Assembly (NCBI GenBank): GCA_947685225.1
Contig: CANTUV010000037.1
Coordinates: 30,647,001 to 30,711,000 of the forward strand
Length of the DNA: 64,000 nucleotides
Direction: 5' to 3'
Source: Garcia nutans
Taxonomy: Eukaryota; Streptophyta; Magnoliopsida; Malpighiales; Euphorbiaceae
In this document: positions 1 through 10,789 of the stretch, piece by piece
How the letters are laid out: each line of letters starts with the position of its first letter
Position numbering within the stretch: the first letter of the stretch is position 1
Position numbers and translations under genes: made by a program
Notes under the pieces: model-generated
Database searches by the model: none
What the model saw: the letters and a program-made list of their open reading frames with translations, nothing else
What the model was told of the DNA's origin: nothing

Positions 1-265
1 CTTACAGCGGTTTTATTGACTCACAGACTGAGGTGATCAACAGAAGTGTTCTCATTGACTCCGTTTTGATGCTTATTCAAGTCTTGCATTGGAATGATCG
101 AAAGCTTTGCATTTGTGGCTTTTATCTTCTATATGTTGAGAACATGAGTGGTAGAGACCCCTAATGGTAGACTCAGGGATGCATCCATTTCAAATTATGT
201 TTTAGCATGTCAATTGGCAGCTTGCCATTAATCATTTCCTTTGCCCAATATGTCCTTTGGAGGTT
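1..265. other. Host sequence left of E1, no gene seen
   Basis: Single-copy-looking AT-rich sequence without a convincing reading frame on either strand. It becomes contiguous with 10217 onward when E1 and one copy of its 5-bp TSD are removed. From its context it is probably internal sequence of the same old Tat/Ogre-like minus-strand element seen at 21769-23081, but nothing within this piece proves that. Confidence 0.4.
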
Positions 266-406
266 CAACATGTAATATCCTCATATATGCTCTAGAAGTT
301 TTGATTATGTTGTTGTTATTATTATTGTTGTTATATTGGATTGAATATATGTGTTAATTGCAAGAGAAAAGAAATTGGGAAAGAAAATAGGGTTTAGAGA
401 GAATGG

Positions 407-442
407 TATATGTTGTGTATATGATGATATATATAACATATA
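407..442 (+). promoter_or_regulatory. Conserved U3 dyad with TATA-like core (E1 5' LTR)
   Basis: Arms TATATGTT and AACATATA flank a variable AT-rich centre about 140 bp into the LTR. Equivalent dyads of nearly the same length occur in the U3 of every LTR here (12221-12266, 25294-25329, 28362-28399, 47329-47366, 48699-48736, 54205-54240, 62702-62739). Position and TATA content suggest core promoter or enhancer. The function is inferred. Confidence 0.5.
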
Positions 443-1344
443 AATTGGTCAAATGAAGAGTCAAGGTGATGGTTAAGTGGAAGAAGATATTTTTGGTTGT
501 TATTGAAATTACTATAAAGGGCATGCATAATGAAAAGAAGTTTAACTATGTTAAAGAGGGCGTTTTGGTAATTCTTCTTTTGAAATTGTGTGGTGGAGAT
601 TAATAGAGAGTTTGACTTTTATTTTGATCAATTTCCTTTCTTCTTTTCATGTGTTGCCGGCCAACCTAAAGAACAAGAGAGAAAGCAAAGGTTTGATGAT
701 ATTTTGAGCTCAAATTGAAGAAGTTCTAAGTGGTTAAGTGGAAATCCAAGAAGATTCACTATATTTGGTAAGTTTCTCTTGATTCTTTTAAGTTATTTAA
801 GTTGTTTGTGAGTTGATTGTGGATTTTAAAGTGGGGTTGTGTTGATTGTTATATGTTGGATTTAATTGGTTGTGGTGTTGGTTTTGGATTTGAAGATGAT
901 AAGTTAAGAGTGATGTTGGTTTAGGGTTTTGGAATTGTAAGTGATAAATTATATTGTGTTATTTTGGATTAGGTTTTTGGAAGAAAGTGATTTGCTCTAA
1001 TTTGAGAAGTGAAGAATTCTTGGAGAAAAGGAAGTGTTTAGAGTTGTATAATTGGTGCTAAAGGTAAGTACAAACTATATGGTTACAAACATGCATATAT
1101 TGTTTAATCTTAAAACACTTTTGTTTGTAAATGTGATAAGGTATCAAATGTATTGTTAATGAATGTTGGTGATGAAAATATTGTGATGAGCATGTAAAAT
1201 AATTGCTAATGATGTTGATTATGTCCATTTGAATGAGGTTATGTTGTGTACAATGTGTTTTAAGTTAACCAAAAGAAATTTGGCTACATTTAGGGTTTAT
1301 GCATGAGAGACACGTAATTTGGGACGGTCGCTATTATTCATGTG

Positions 1345-1563
1345 CGGTCGCGACTTAGGTCGGGCTTCTGGCCGCGAAACCTACTGTAATAATGTTTCAT
1401 CTTTTGATTGTGAAGTACGGTCGCGACTTAGGTCGGGCTTCTGGCCGCGAAACCTACTGTAATAAGGTTTCATCTTGTAATTGTATGGCGCGGTCGTATT
1501 CAGGTGAGGCGCGACCGCTAGAAAGGTTCTGTTCACCTTATTGGAAGCAATCTAATCCTACAA
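1345..1563 (+). repeat. 73-bp GC-rich minisatellite in E1 5' LTR
   Basis: Units start with CGGTCG at 1345, 1418 and 1491, exactly 73 bp apart. The first two are almost identical and the third is diverged. The core is GC-rich and partly palindromic (GCGGTCGCGAC, GGCCGCG) in an otherwise AT-rich LTR. The same array is at about 8758-8976 in the 3' LTR. The one reading frame across it is the repeat itself, not a gene. Confidence 0.9.
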
Positions 1564-2387
1564 CAAGATTCTCAAATACATGTTAAATAGAGATCATTTG
1601 TCTAACATCATTGTTGAATCATGAAATGTGAGATGATATGGAATTGATAATGCATATGATATTACATGAACAAGGTTATGTATTGTGTATTGTGAGGCTT
1701 GTGAATGGTGATGTGTATTATGAATAATGTACTTTGAAATGTGATACTAATAATGCTATATACACAATATGAATTGAGATATGAAATGCTATAAAGCCAT
1801 TGTGATTGGCTATGATGGTTCAATTGAAAGATATATGGCATGTTTGCCTAATTGATGAGAATTGAGAATGATATGTAAATGAATTGTGTGGCTAATGTGT
1901 TATTCCATTTTCAGAGTATGTTATTGGTGGCATGCCTAATGATAGTAACAATCTCTTGAAGTTAGGTTGGATTGAATCCTTGAAGCCTAATTGAGATGTT
2001 ACAACCCTTGAAGCTAGGTTGGGTTGGTTCTTGAAGCCAAGTTGGGTTGAAGCTTAGCATGCTTTGCTCCCCTTGAAGCTTGGTTGAACTTAATCCTTAA
2101 AGCCTAGTTGGGTATATGATAATGATAGATGTGATAACAAAACCAAAGCATTAACTCTGAAAATCGAATAGCATATTAGTATGTCTTAGGCCCAATGCTT
2201 GTCTTTGTTTAATGTGAGTCATGATTTGTTTAATGTTGTTCATGAATGGTTAAATGAATAACTAATGAGGCATATGAAATGTAAAGGTATGTTGTTAGCC
2301 TTGCATATATGATGTTACATGTATAATATGGATTGAGAATTGGCATTGCATTGCACTAAAGCATAACACTAGCACATTTTGTCTTAC

Positions 2388-2424
2388 TAAGCCGTTGGCT
2401 TAGCGCGATAGTGTTTGATAGTGC
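2388..2424 (+). other. Twin hairpin, E1 5' LTR copy (second stem damaged)
   Basis: First stem TAAGCC, loop GTT, GGCTTA (2388-2402) is perfect. The second begins GCGCGAT at 2403, but its partner reads ATAGTGC instead of the ATCGCGC of the 3' LTR copy, so two C-to-T/A-type changes weaken it. Confidence 0.7.
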
Positions 2425-2833
2425 AGGTAATAGAGTTGAACCCGAGAGTTCATCGAGACCGAGTGGGAATAGACCTTGAAGAGTTGATTTTGGGAACTTA
2501 AAGATCAGAAGAGATTTGCCAATCATGTACTACTTCTTTTTAATTTTGTAAAGTAATATTTATAATGTAAAATATGGATTTAAATGTTTCATATATGTAA
2601 ATATTTTATAAATTCCGCTGCGTATTAACTAAATGTATCTATATATCTATTTTGTTTTGTATTATAAGTAACTACCTATTTTTCTATAATGTATACAATT
2701 GAAAGATTATGGTATCGTTTAAAATGTTTTGAATGTTAAGAAAATCCGTAGCATCCCTATGTTTAGTGCATGTATACTACATTGTGGTGTTTGTAGTGTG
2801 CATGTATTGAATATAGGGGTGTTACAATTGTTT

Positions 2834-2846
2834 TGGTATCAGAGCC
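2834..2846 (+). other. Primer-binding site of E1 (initiator Met-tRNA)
   Basis: TGGTATCAGAGCC is the complement of the 3' end of plant initiator Met-tRNA and lies 7 nt after the LTR end. It is where minus-strand DNA synthesis would be primed. Confidence 0.93.
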
Positions 2847-2980
2847 TAGGTTTGAGATTCTCAACCTAGGTAAAATGTAAGAAAAAGACTATTTTGATTT
2901 TAAAAAGTGGTTTTTGAATAACATATATGTTTGGGATTGGCAATCTCTGATCTTTAATAAGAAGTATTCTGCTGTGTTTG

Positions 2981-2983
2981 CAG
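2981..2983 (+). other. Candidate leader 3' splice site before E1 gag
   Basis: A pyrimidine/T-rich stretch ending TGTTTGCAG lies 12 nt before the gag ATG, with a branch-like CTTTAAT about 30 nt upstream. The same block precedes gag in E2 (14664-14666), E3 (44741-44747, minus), E4 (53550-53556, minus) and E5 (56826-56828). Together with the LTR donors it outlines a candidate intron of about 1.9 kb (1064-2983). This is sequence evidence only. Confidence 0.4.
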
Positions 2984-2995
2984 ACATAGGTTGTG

Positions 2996-5900
2996 ATGGA
3001 TCCTCATTTGCATCAGTCAGTTGAGGGTAGTGAGGAGAGTGTAGCTCCGGAAGATAGAGCTAGAGTTGATAGTGCTGAGGAGGCACCTGCTTCGGTGTCG
3101 GGGAGACCAGTTGGTGAGGAGGTTCCACCAGCTTGGGTTAGGCATGTGGTAGAAGCTTTGAGGCAAGCACCAGTGCAACCACCACCACCCCCTCAGCCTG
3201 TGGTATCAGTGAGGCACTATGATAAACTAAGGAAGTATGGAGCAGAGGATTTCCTTTGTACAGTTGATCCAGCTGTAGCGGAGCAGTGGCTTGATAAAGT
3301 ACAAAGGATCTTTATTCAGATGCAAGCCACCTCGGAGGAAAAGTTTGATTATGCAAGATCTTTGCTACAGAAGGATGCATATGACTGGTGGAGGACAGTG
3401 CCCCATTCTATGGATGATCCACCAACCTTGTCATATGCGGATTTTCTGAGAGAGTTTGAGTTGAAGTATACTCCTAGGGAGTACAAAGACATGAAGAAGA
3501 TGGAGTTCTTAAGCTTGAAGCAAGATAGCAAGACTGTAACTGAGTATGAGGTTGAGTTTATTCGATTGAGCCAGTATGTTGGGGGCATTATAGCTGATGA
3601 GATAGATAGATGCAGGAGATTTGAGGAGGGATTGAGGCCCTCTATCATGTGCTTAGTGGCTGGATCTAGATATCACGATTTCTCCCAGCTAGTGGCAGCA
3701 GCTCGAAGTGTAGAGCGAGCTCAAGTTATTGCAGCTGCTTCAGAGGAAGAGGTTAGGGTTAGGAGGCCCCAGTTTGAGGCAGGGTCTTCTTCTGTTAAGA
3801 GAGGTAAAGGAAGCTTTGTTCCTAGAGTTAGTAGGAGTCAGAGGTCAGCTGGTAGGTCAGTGCAGTTTCAGAGGCAGAGATTTAGACCTGCAGCTTCAGT
3901 GGCGAGTGCTCCGACCCCAATGACTCAGAGATCCACTCCACCCATCTGCATTCATTGCGGTAGGCCACATGGTGGTCCTTGCTGGAAGACTGGTGTAGCA
4001 GGGGTATGCTTCAGATGTGGATCACCTAATCACTTTGTGAGAGATTGTCCTGAGAGGCAAGAGCAGATGTCAGTTGATACTGCAGCTTCTCGACCTAGTG
4101 TGAGGGGAGGTCGGGGAGGCAGAGGTAGCAACCGGGGAGGCAGATCTGGGTTCAGTGCTAGAGGAGGTTCTATATCCAGAGAGAGTAGACCAGAGGAGGA
4201 TGGGTCTTCCCAGAGGATGTATGTTATGCAGAGGCAGCCAGATGCATCGGCAGTCATAGCTGGTACTTTTTCTTTATTTGATACTTCAGTACTTTCTTTG
4301 ATTGATCCGGGTTCCACACATTCTTATATTAGTGCATCTGTTTTGCCTGTGTCTGATATGCATGCTGAGTCCCTAGGATTTGATGTGTTGGTGACAAATC
4401 CGTTAGGGCATAGTGTGGTTGTGAGTAAGGTGCACCGAGATAGTGCAGTGAGGGTGCAAGGTGAGGAGTTCCTTGGAGACTTGATTGAGATGCCATTTAA
4501 GGAATATGATGTGATTCTAGGTATGGATTGGCTATCTCGACATGGAGCTGTGGTAGACTGTAAAAGGAAAATTGTTTCTTTGAGAACTGCTGATGGTAGA
4601 GAAGTGATAGTATCTAATGAGCAGGAACATCTAGCCTCCTTATTTGTTTTAGCTGTTGCAGCTAGGAGATTGGTTAGAAAGGGGTGTGAAGCTTATATTG
4701 CTCATGTGGTAGATACTAGAGTAAGAGGTTCTCCTATTGATGATATACCCACAGTTGCAGATTTTTCAGATGTGTTTCCAGAGGAGTTGCTAGGATTGCC
4801 TCCTGAGAGAGAGGTGGAGTTCGGTATTGAATTGTTGCCTGGTACCACTCCTATCTCTATTACTCCTTATAGAATGGCACCAGCAGAATTGAGGGAATTG
4901 AAAGTGCAATTGCAGGAGTTGTTGGATAAAGGATTTATTCGCCCCAGTGTTTCTCCTTGGGGAGCTCCTGTGCTATTTGTGAAAAAGAAAGATGGTACTA
5001 TGAGGTTGTGTATCGATTATAGGCAATTGAACAAGGTGACTATTAAAAATAAATATCCTTTGCCTAGAATAGATGATCTCTTTGATCAATTGAAGGGTGC
5101 AGCTGTGTTTTCTAAAATTGATCTGAGATCTGGGTACCATCAGCTGAGAGTCAAAGCTGAAGATGTTCCAAAGACCGCATTTCGGACCAGGTATGGGCAT
5201 TATGAATTTCTAGTTATGCCTTTTGGTCTAACGAATGCACCTGCAGCTTTTATGGATTTGATGAATAGGGTGTTCAGGCCCTATCTGGATCAGTTTGTAG
5301 TGGTCTTCATCGATGACATTCTGGTGTATTCGTGGAATGAAGAGGAACATGATATGCATCTGCGGATTGTGTTGCAGATTTTGAGAGAGAAGCAGTTGTT
5401 TGCTAAACTGTCGAAGTGTGAGTTTTGGTTGGACCAAGTAGCTTTTCTCGGTCATATAGTTTCAGCAGAAGGTATTAGAGTTGATCCGAGTAAAGTTGAA
5501 GCTATTCTGAATTGGAGTCCACCCAAGTCGGTGACAGAGGTTAGAAGTTTTCTGGGTTTGGCAGGCTATTACCGGCGGTTTGTGAAAGGATTTTCTTTGA
5601 TAGCTACTCCACTCACCAGATTGCTTCGAAAGGGAGTTAGATTTGTGTGGACAGATCAGTGTCAGACTAGCTTTGAACAGTTGAGAGATATGCTGACTCA
5701 AGCGCCTGTTCTTACTTTACCTGTAGAAGGCAAACCATATGTGATTTACAGTGATGCTTCACATAGTGGTTTGGGGTGTGTGCTGATACAGGAAGGTAAA
5801 GTTATAGCTTATGCATCTCGACAGTTGAAACCGCATGAGCTTAATTATCCGACCCATGATTTAGAGCTAGCAGCAATTGTGTTTGCATTGAAGATTTGGC

Positions 5901-7636
5901 GACACTATCTGTTTGGGGAGAAATGTTTCATCTACACTGATCACAAGAGTTTGAAGTATTTGGGTGTCTAGAAAGAGCTTAATCTTCGGTAGAGGAGATG
6001 GTTGGAATTGATTAAAGACTATGACTGTTTGATTGATTATCATCCAGGTAAAGCAAATGTTGTTGCTGATGCCTTGAGTCGGAAGTCTTTAGCTGGTTTA
6101 ATTGTTTATTCGCTCTCGTTGCTTGTTGAGTTGAGAGCATTGCATGCCAGTTTTGTATCTTGTGATGATGGTGCATTATTGGCACAGTTGCAATTGAAAC
6201 CAATTTTATTGGAACAGATCAAAGAGGCTCAGTTGGCTGATGAGAAGATTCAAAAGATTGTTTCAGATTGTAAGAATGGAAAGAGTAGAGATTTTGTTGT
6301 GAAAAGTGATGGGAGCCTACGGTTTAAAAACCGATTGTGTGTACCCGATGATGCTGATTTGAAAAGAGTCATTTTAGAAGAAGCACATCAGTCAGTGTTT
6401 GCTATGCATCCGGGTAATACAAAGATGTATCATGATTTGAGACAACATTATTGGTGGATTGGTTTGAAGAGAGATATTGCAGATTTTGTGTCGAAATGTC
6501 TCACTTGTCAGAAGGTAAAAGCAGAGCATCAAGTTCCAACCGGGTTGCTTCAACCATTATCAGTACCAGAATGGAAGTGGGATAGAGTGACGATGGATTT
6601 TGTGTCTGGTTTGCCATTGACACAAAAGAAGCATGATGCTATATGGGTGATTGTGGATAGATTGACTAAGACAGCTCATTTCCTTCCGGTTCGGATGGAT
6701 TACTCTTTGGAGAGATTAGCTGAGCTGTATATCCATGAGATTGTGAAGTTGCATGGTGTTCCAACTTCTTTAGTGTCTGATCGAGATCCCAGGTTTACTT
6801 CAAGATTTTGGAAGAGTTTGTATAGTACTTTGGGTTCTCGATTACACTTCAGTACTGCTTTTCATCCGCAGACAGATGGGCAGTCTGAGAGAGTGATACA
6901 GATTATTGAGGATATGTTGAGAAGCTGTGTCATTGATTTCTCTGGAAGTTGGGACAGATTTCTACCGCTTGTGGAGTTTGCTTACAACAACAGTCACCAA
7001 TCCAGCATTGGTATGGCACCGTTTGAAGCATTGTATGGCAGACGGTGTAGGACACCTCTTTGTTGGAATGAGCTTGGAGATAATAAGTTGATTGGTCCTG
7101 ATTTGATTCAAGAAACTGAAGAAAAAGTAAAGTTGATTCGAGGCAGGTTAAAAGTAGCTTCAGACCGACAGAAGTCTTATGCAGATCTGAAAAGGAGAGA
7201 CATAGAGTTTGATGTTGGAGATAAGGTATTTCTGAAAGTGTCTCCTTGGAAGAAGATTTTGAGGTTCGGTCGGAAAGGGAAATTGAGTCCTCGTTTCATT
7301 GGACCGTATGAAGTTTTGGAAAGAGTTGGACCAGTTGCGTATCGACTTGCATTGCCACCTGAGTTGGATCGTATTCATAATGTATTTCATGTTTCTATGT
7401 TGAGGAGGTACAGATCGGATCCATCTCATGTGTTGCCAATTGAATCTATCGAAGTGAGCTCAGATTTGACATTTGAGGAAGAACTAGTTGCTATCTTGGC
7501 ACGTGAAGTGAAAGAGTTGAGAAACAAAAGAGTGCCATTGGTGAAGGTTCTATGGAAGAATCATGCAAAAGAAGAAGCAACTTGGGAAAGTGAACAATCC
7601 ATGCGAGAGCAATATCCTCAGTTGTTTCAGCTTTGA
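2996..7636 (+). pseudogene. gag-pol: E1 gag-pol polyprotein with two amber stops
   Basis: One continuous frame of 1,547 codons from ATG 2996 to TGA 7634-7636, interrupted only by TAG at 5969-5971 and TAG at 5990-5992, seven codons apart just after the RNase H TDHK motif. In order: Gag with a proline-rich stretch and CX2CX4HX4C zinc knuckle (CFRCGSPNHFVRDC, about residues 339-352); aspartic protease (LIDPGSTHSYIS); reverse transcriptase with FIDDILVYS; RNase H (YSDAS, DLELAA, TDHKS); integrase with its HHCC finger and D,D35E triad (MDF, VSDRD, GQSER); GPY/F; chromodomain-like tail (EVKELRNKRVPLVKVLW). E3 has CAG at both stop positions, so both are C-to-T changes in a CHG context. It cannot give full Pol without readthrough. 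The start was taken at ATG 2996; the GTG just before it is not needed. Confidence 0.95.
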
Positions 7637-7670
7637 TATCAGGTAATTTCGAGGACGAAATTTTCTTTTT

Positions 7671-7683
7671 AGAGGGGGAGAAT
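7671..7683 (+). other. Polypurine tract of E1
   Basis: AGAGGGGGAGAAT abuts the 3' LTR and would prime plus-strand DNA. Just upstream (about 7646-7660) is the inverted repeat TTTCG-AGGA-CGAAA that also follows gag-pol in E2, E3 and E4. Confidence 0.88.
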
Positions 7684-10211
7684 TGTAATATCCTCATATA
7701 TGCTCTAGAAGTTTTGATTATGTTGTTGTTATTATTGTTGTTGTTATATTGGATTGAATATATGTGTTAATTGCAAGAGAAAAGAAATTGGGAAAGAAAA
7801 TAGGGTTTAGAGAGAATGGTATATGTTGTGTATATGATGATATATATAACATATAAATTGGTCAAATGAAGAGTCAAGGTGATGGTTAAGTGGAAGAAGA
7901 TATTTTTGGTTGTTATTGAAATTACTATAAAGGGCATGCATAATGAAAAGAAGTTTAACTATGTTAAAGAGGGCATTTTGGTAATTCTTCTTTTGAAATT
8001 GTGTGGTGGAGATTAATAGAGAGTTTGACTTTTATTTTGATCAATTTCCTTTCTTCTTTTCACGTGTGGCCGGCCAACCTAAAGAACAAGAGAGAAAGCA
8101 AAGGTTTGATGATATTTTGAGCTCAAATTGAAGAAGTTCTAAGTGGTTAAGTGGAAATCCAAGAAGATTCACTATATTTGGTAAGTTTCTCTTGATTCTT
8201 TTAAGTTATTTCAGTTGTTTGTGAGTTGATTGTGGATTTTAAAGTAGGGTTGTGTTGATTGTTATATGTTGGATTTAATTGGTTGTGGTGTTGGTTTTGG
8301 ATTTGAAGATGATAAGTTAAGAGTGATGTTGGTTTAGGGTTTTGGAATTGGTAAGTGATAAATTATATTGTGTTATTTTGGATTAGGTTTTTGGAAGAAA
8401 GTGATTTGCTCTAATTTGAGAAGTGAAGAATTCTTGGAGAAAAGGAAGTGTTTAGAGTTGTATAATTGGTGCTAAAGGTAAGTACAAACTATATGGTTAC
8501 AAACATGCATATATTGTTTAATCTTAAAACACTTTTGTTTGTAAATGTGATAAGGTATCAAATGTATTGTTAATGAATGTTGGTGATGAAAATATTGTGA
8601 TGAGCATGTAAAATAATTGCTAATGATGTTGATTATGTCCATTTGAATGAGGTTATGTTGTGTACAATGTGTTTTAAGTTAACCAAAAGAAATTTGGCTA
8701 CATTTAGGGTTTATGCATGAGAGACACGTAATTTGGGACGGTCGCTATTATTCATGTGCGGTCGCGACTTAGGTCGGGCTTCTGGCCGCGAAACCTACTG
8801 TAATAATGTTTCATCTTTTGATTGTGAAGTGCGGTCGCGACTTAGGTCGGGCTTCTGGCCGCGAAACCTATTGTAATAAGGTTTCATCTTGTAATTGTAT
8901 GGCACGGTCGTATTCAGGTGAGGCGCGACAGCTAGAAAGGTTCTGTTCACCTTATTGGAAGCAATCTAATCCTACAACAAGATTCTCAAATACATGTTAA
9001 ATAGAGATCATTTGTCTAACATCATTGTTGAATCATGAAATGTGAGATGATATGGAATTGATAATGCATATGATATTACATGAACAAGGTTATGTATTGT
9101 GTATTGTGAGGCTTGTGAATGGTGATGTGTATTATGAATAATGTACTTTGAAATGTGATACTAATAATGCTATATACACAATATGAATTGAGATATGAAA
9201 TGCTATAAAGCCATTGTGATTGGCTATGATGGTTCAATTGAAAGATATATGGCATGTTTGCCTAATTGATGAGAATTGAGAATGATATGTAAATGAATTG
9301 TGTGGCTAATGTGTTATTCCATTTTCAGAGTATGTTATTGGTGGCATGCCTAATGATAGTAACAATCTCTTGAAGTTAGGTTGGATTGAATCCTTGAAGC
9401 CTAATTGAGATGTTACAACCCTTGAAGCTAGGTTGGGTTGGTTCTTGAAGCCAAGTTGGGTTGAAGCTTAGCATGCTTTGCTCCCCTTGAAGCTTGGTTG
9501 AACTTAATCCTTGAAGCCTAGTTGGGTATATGATAATGATAGATGTGATAACAAAACCAAAACATTAACTCTGAAAATCGAATAGCATATTAGTATGTCT
9601 TGATCATGATTTGTTTAATGTTGTTCATGAATGGTTAAATGAATAACTAATGAGGCATATGAAATGTAAAGGTATGTTGTTAGCCTTGCATATATGATGT
9701 TACATGTATAATATGGATTGAGAATTGGCATTGTATTGCACTAAAGCATAACACTAGCACATTTTGTCTTACTAAGCCGTTGGCTTAGCGCGATAGTGTT
9801 TGATCGCGCAGGTAATAGAGTTGAACCCGAGAGTTCATCGAGACCGAGTGGGAATAGACCTTGAAGAGTTGATTTTGGGAACTTAAAGATCAGAAGAGAT
9901 TTGCCAATCATGTACTACTTCTTTTTAATTTTGTAAAGTAATATTTATAATGTAAAATATGGATTTAAATGTTTCATATATGTAAATATTTTATAAATTC
10001 CGCTGCGTATTAACTAAATGTATCTATATATCTATTTTGTTTTGTATTATAAGTAACTACCTATTTTTCTATAATGTATACAATTGAAAGATTATGGTAT
10101 CGTTTAAAATGTTTTGAATGTTAAGAAAATCCGTAGCATCCCTATGTTTAGTGCATGTATACTACATTGTGGTGTTTGTAGTGTGCATGTATTGAATATA
10201 GGGGTGTTACA
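7684..10211 (+). repeat. 3' LTR of E1
   Basis: 2,528 bp copy of the 5' LTR. Relative to 271-2826 it lacks about 28 bp near 9601 and has scattered substitutions. It keeps both donor-like sites (GT at 8181 and 8478). Confidence 0.95.
9773..9809 (+). other. Twin hairpin, E1 3' LTR copy (both stems perfect)
   Basis: Stem 1 TAAGCC / GGCTTA with loop GTT. Stem 2 GCGCGAT / ATCGCGC with an 8-nt loop. Total 37 nt, followed by AGGTAA. Confidence 0.75.
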
Positions 10212-10789
10212 CAACATACTTCCCTTAACTTGAAGGCTTTGTATGACAAAACAAATTTTTTTTTTGAATTTTGATTTTGAAATCAAATGTTGGCTTTGCT
10301 AAATTAATGTCAATGTACCTCAAGACTTGATTTTTCCAAATTAACATATTTATAACATGACAACCCTAGTTACCGTACTAAACTTGGGAATCATTTCTAT
10401 TTAAGCAAGAACTGTTGCACTTCAGATAGGTACATACATATTACTTGGCCAAAGGTCTCATTTGAGTTTAAATATTGTCTATCCCATATGCATGCTTATT
10501 CAAACTATCTCCACTAATTGACTCTACCTACCAATAGAGATCAACAGGTCTTTGATAGGCTTGAAATGGGGTCTATAAGGGACATGGGTTAAATGAAGGC
10601 CATTTTGAGATAGGAGCTGGTGTGACACAATGGACAAACCCTCACACTACAAATTTCTTGTTTGAACTTTAGGCAGCTGGGAGCAATCTTGCTAGTCTCT
10701 AAATTCTTTTTATCTTCTTGACATTAATCTGGATCTTGATTGGGATAGTCTTTGTCCTTGCAAAAAGGTTTGGTTCCCAAATTCGTTTC

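Larger units (their letters stand above)
271..2826 (+). repeat. 5' LTR of E1
   Basis: 2,556 bp, bounded by TG...CA. In order it holds an AT-rich U3 with a TATATGTT/AACATATA dyad (407-442), splice-donor-like sites GGTAAGTTT (GT at 768) and AAGGTAAGTAC (GT at 1064), a GC-rich 73-bp minisatellite (1345-1563), a CTTGAAG-rich cassette (about 1950-2110) and the twin hairpin (2388-2424). Its 3' part from about 2520 is very AT-rich and is the likely polyadenylation region. Confidence 0.95.
271..10211 (+). mobile_element. E1: complete Tekay/Del-type chromovirus, polyprotein broken
   Basis: A full-length Ty3/gypsy LTR retrotransposon of 9,941 bp. It is flanked by the 5-bp TSD CAACA (266-270 and 10212-10216). 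In order it has a 5' LTR (271-2826), Met-tRNA primer-binding site (2834-2846), gag-pol (2996-7636), purine tract (7671-7683) and 3' LTR (7684-10211). Both LTRs begin TGTAATATCC and end GTGTTACA. I counted at least 15 substitutions plus a deletion of about 28 bp in the 3' LTR near 9601, so the insertion is older than E3. Its LTR and Gag N-terminus are closest to E5. Confidence 0.96.

Noticed and set aside
1..265. Cellular gene fragment next to E1
   Set aside because: No frame on either strand and no splice-site pattern persuaded me; most likely more of the old Tat-like element.
2834..2846. tRNA-Met gene remnant
   Set aside because: Only the 3' complement of the tRNA is present, at the fixed distance from the LTR expected of a primer-binding site.
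3349..3648. Open frames antisense to gag-pol (also 4030-4317, 4973-5701, 42806-43790, 57256-59302)
   Set aside because: They are shadows of the conserved sense frame, recur at the same place in each copy and have no independent support.
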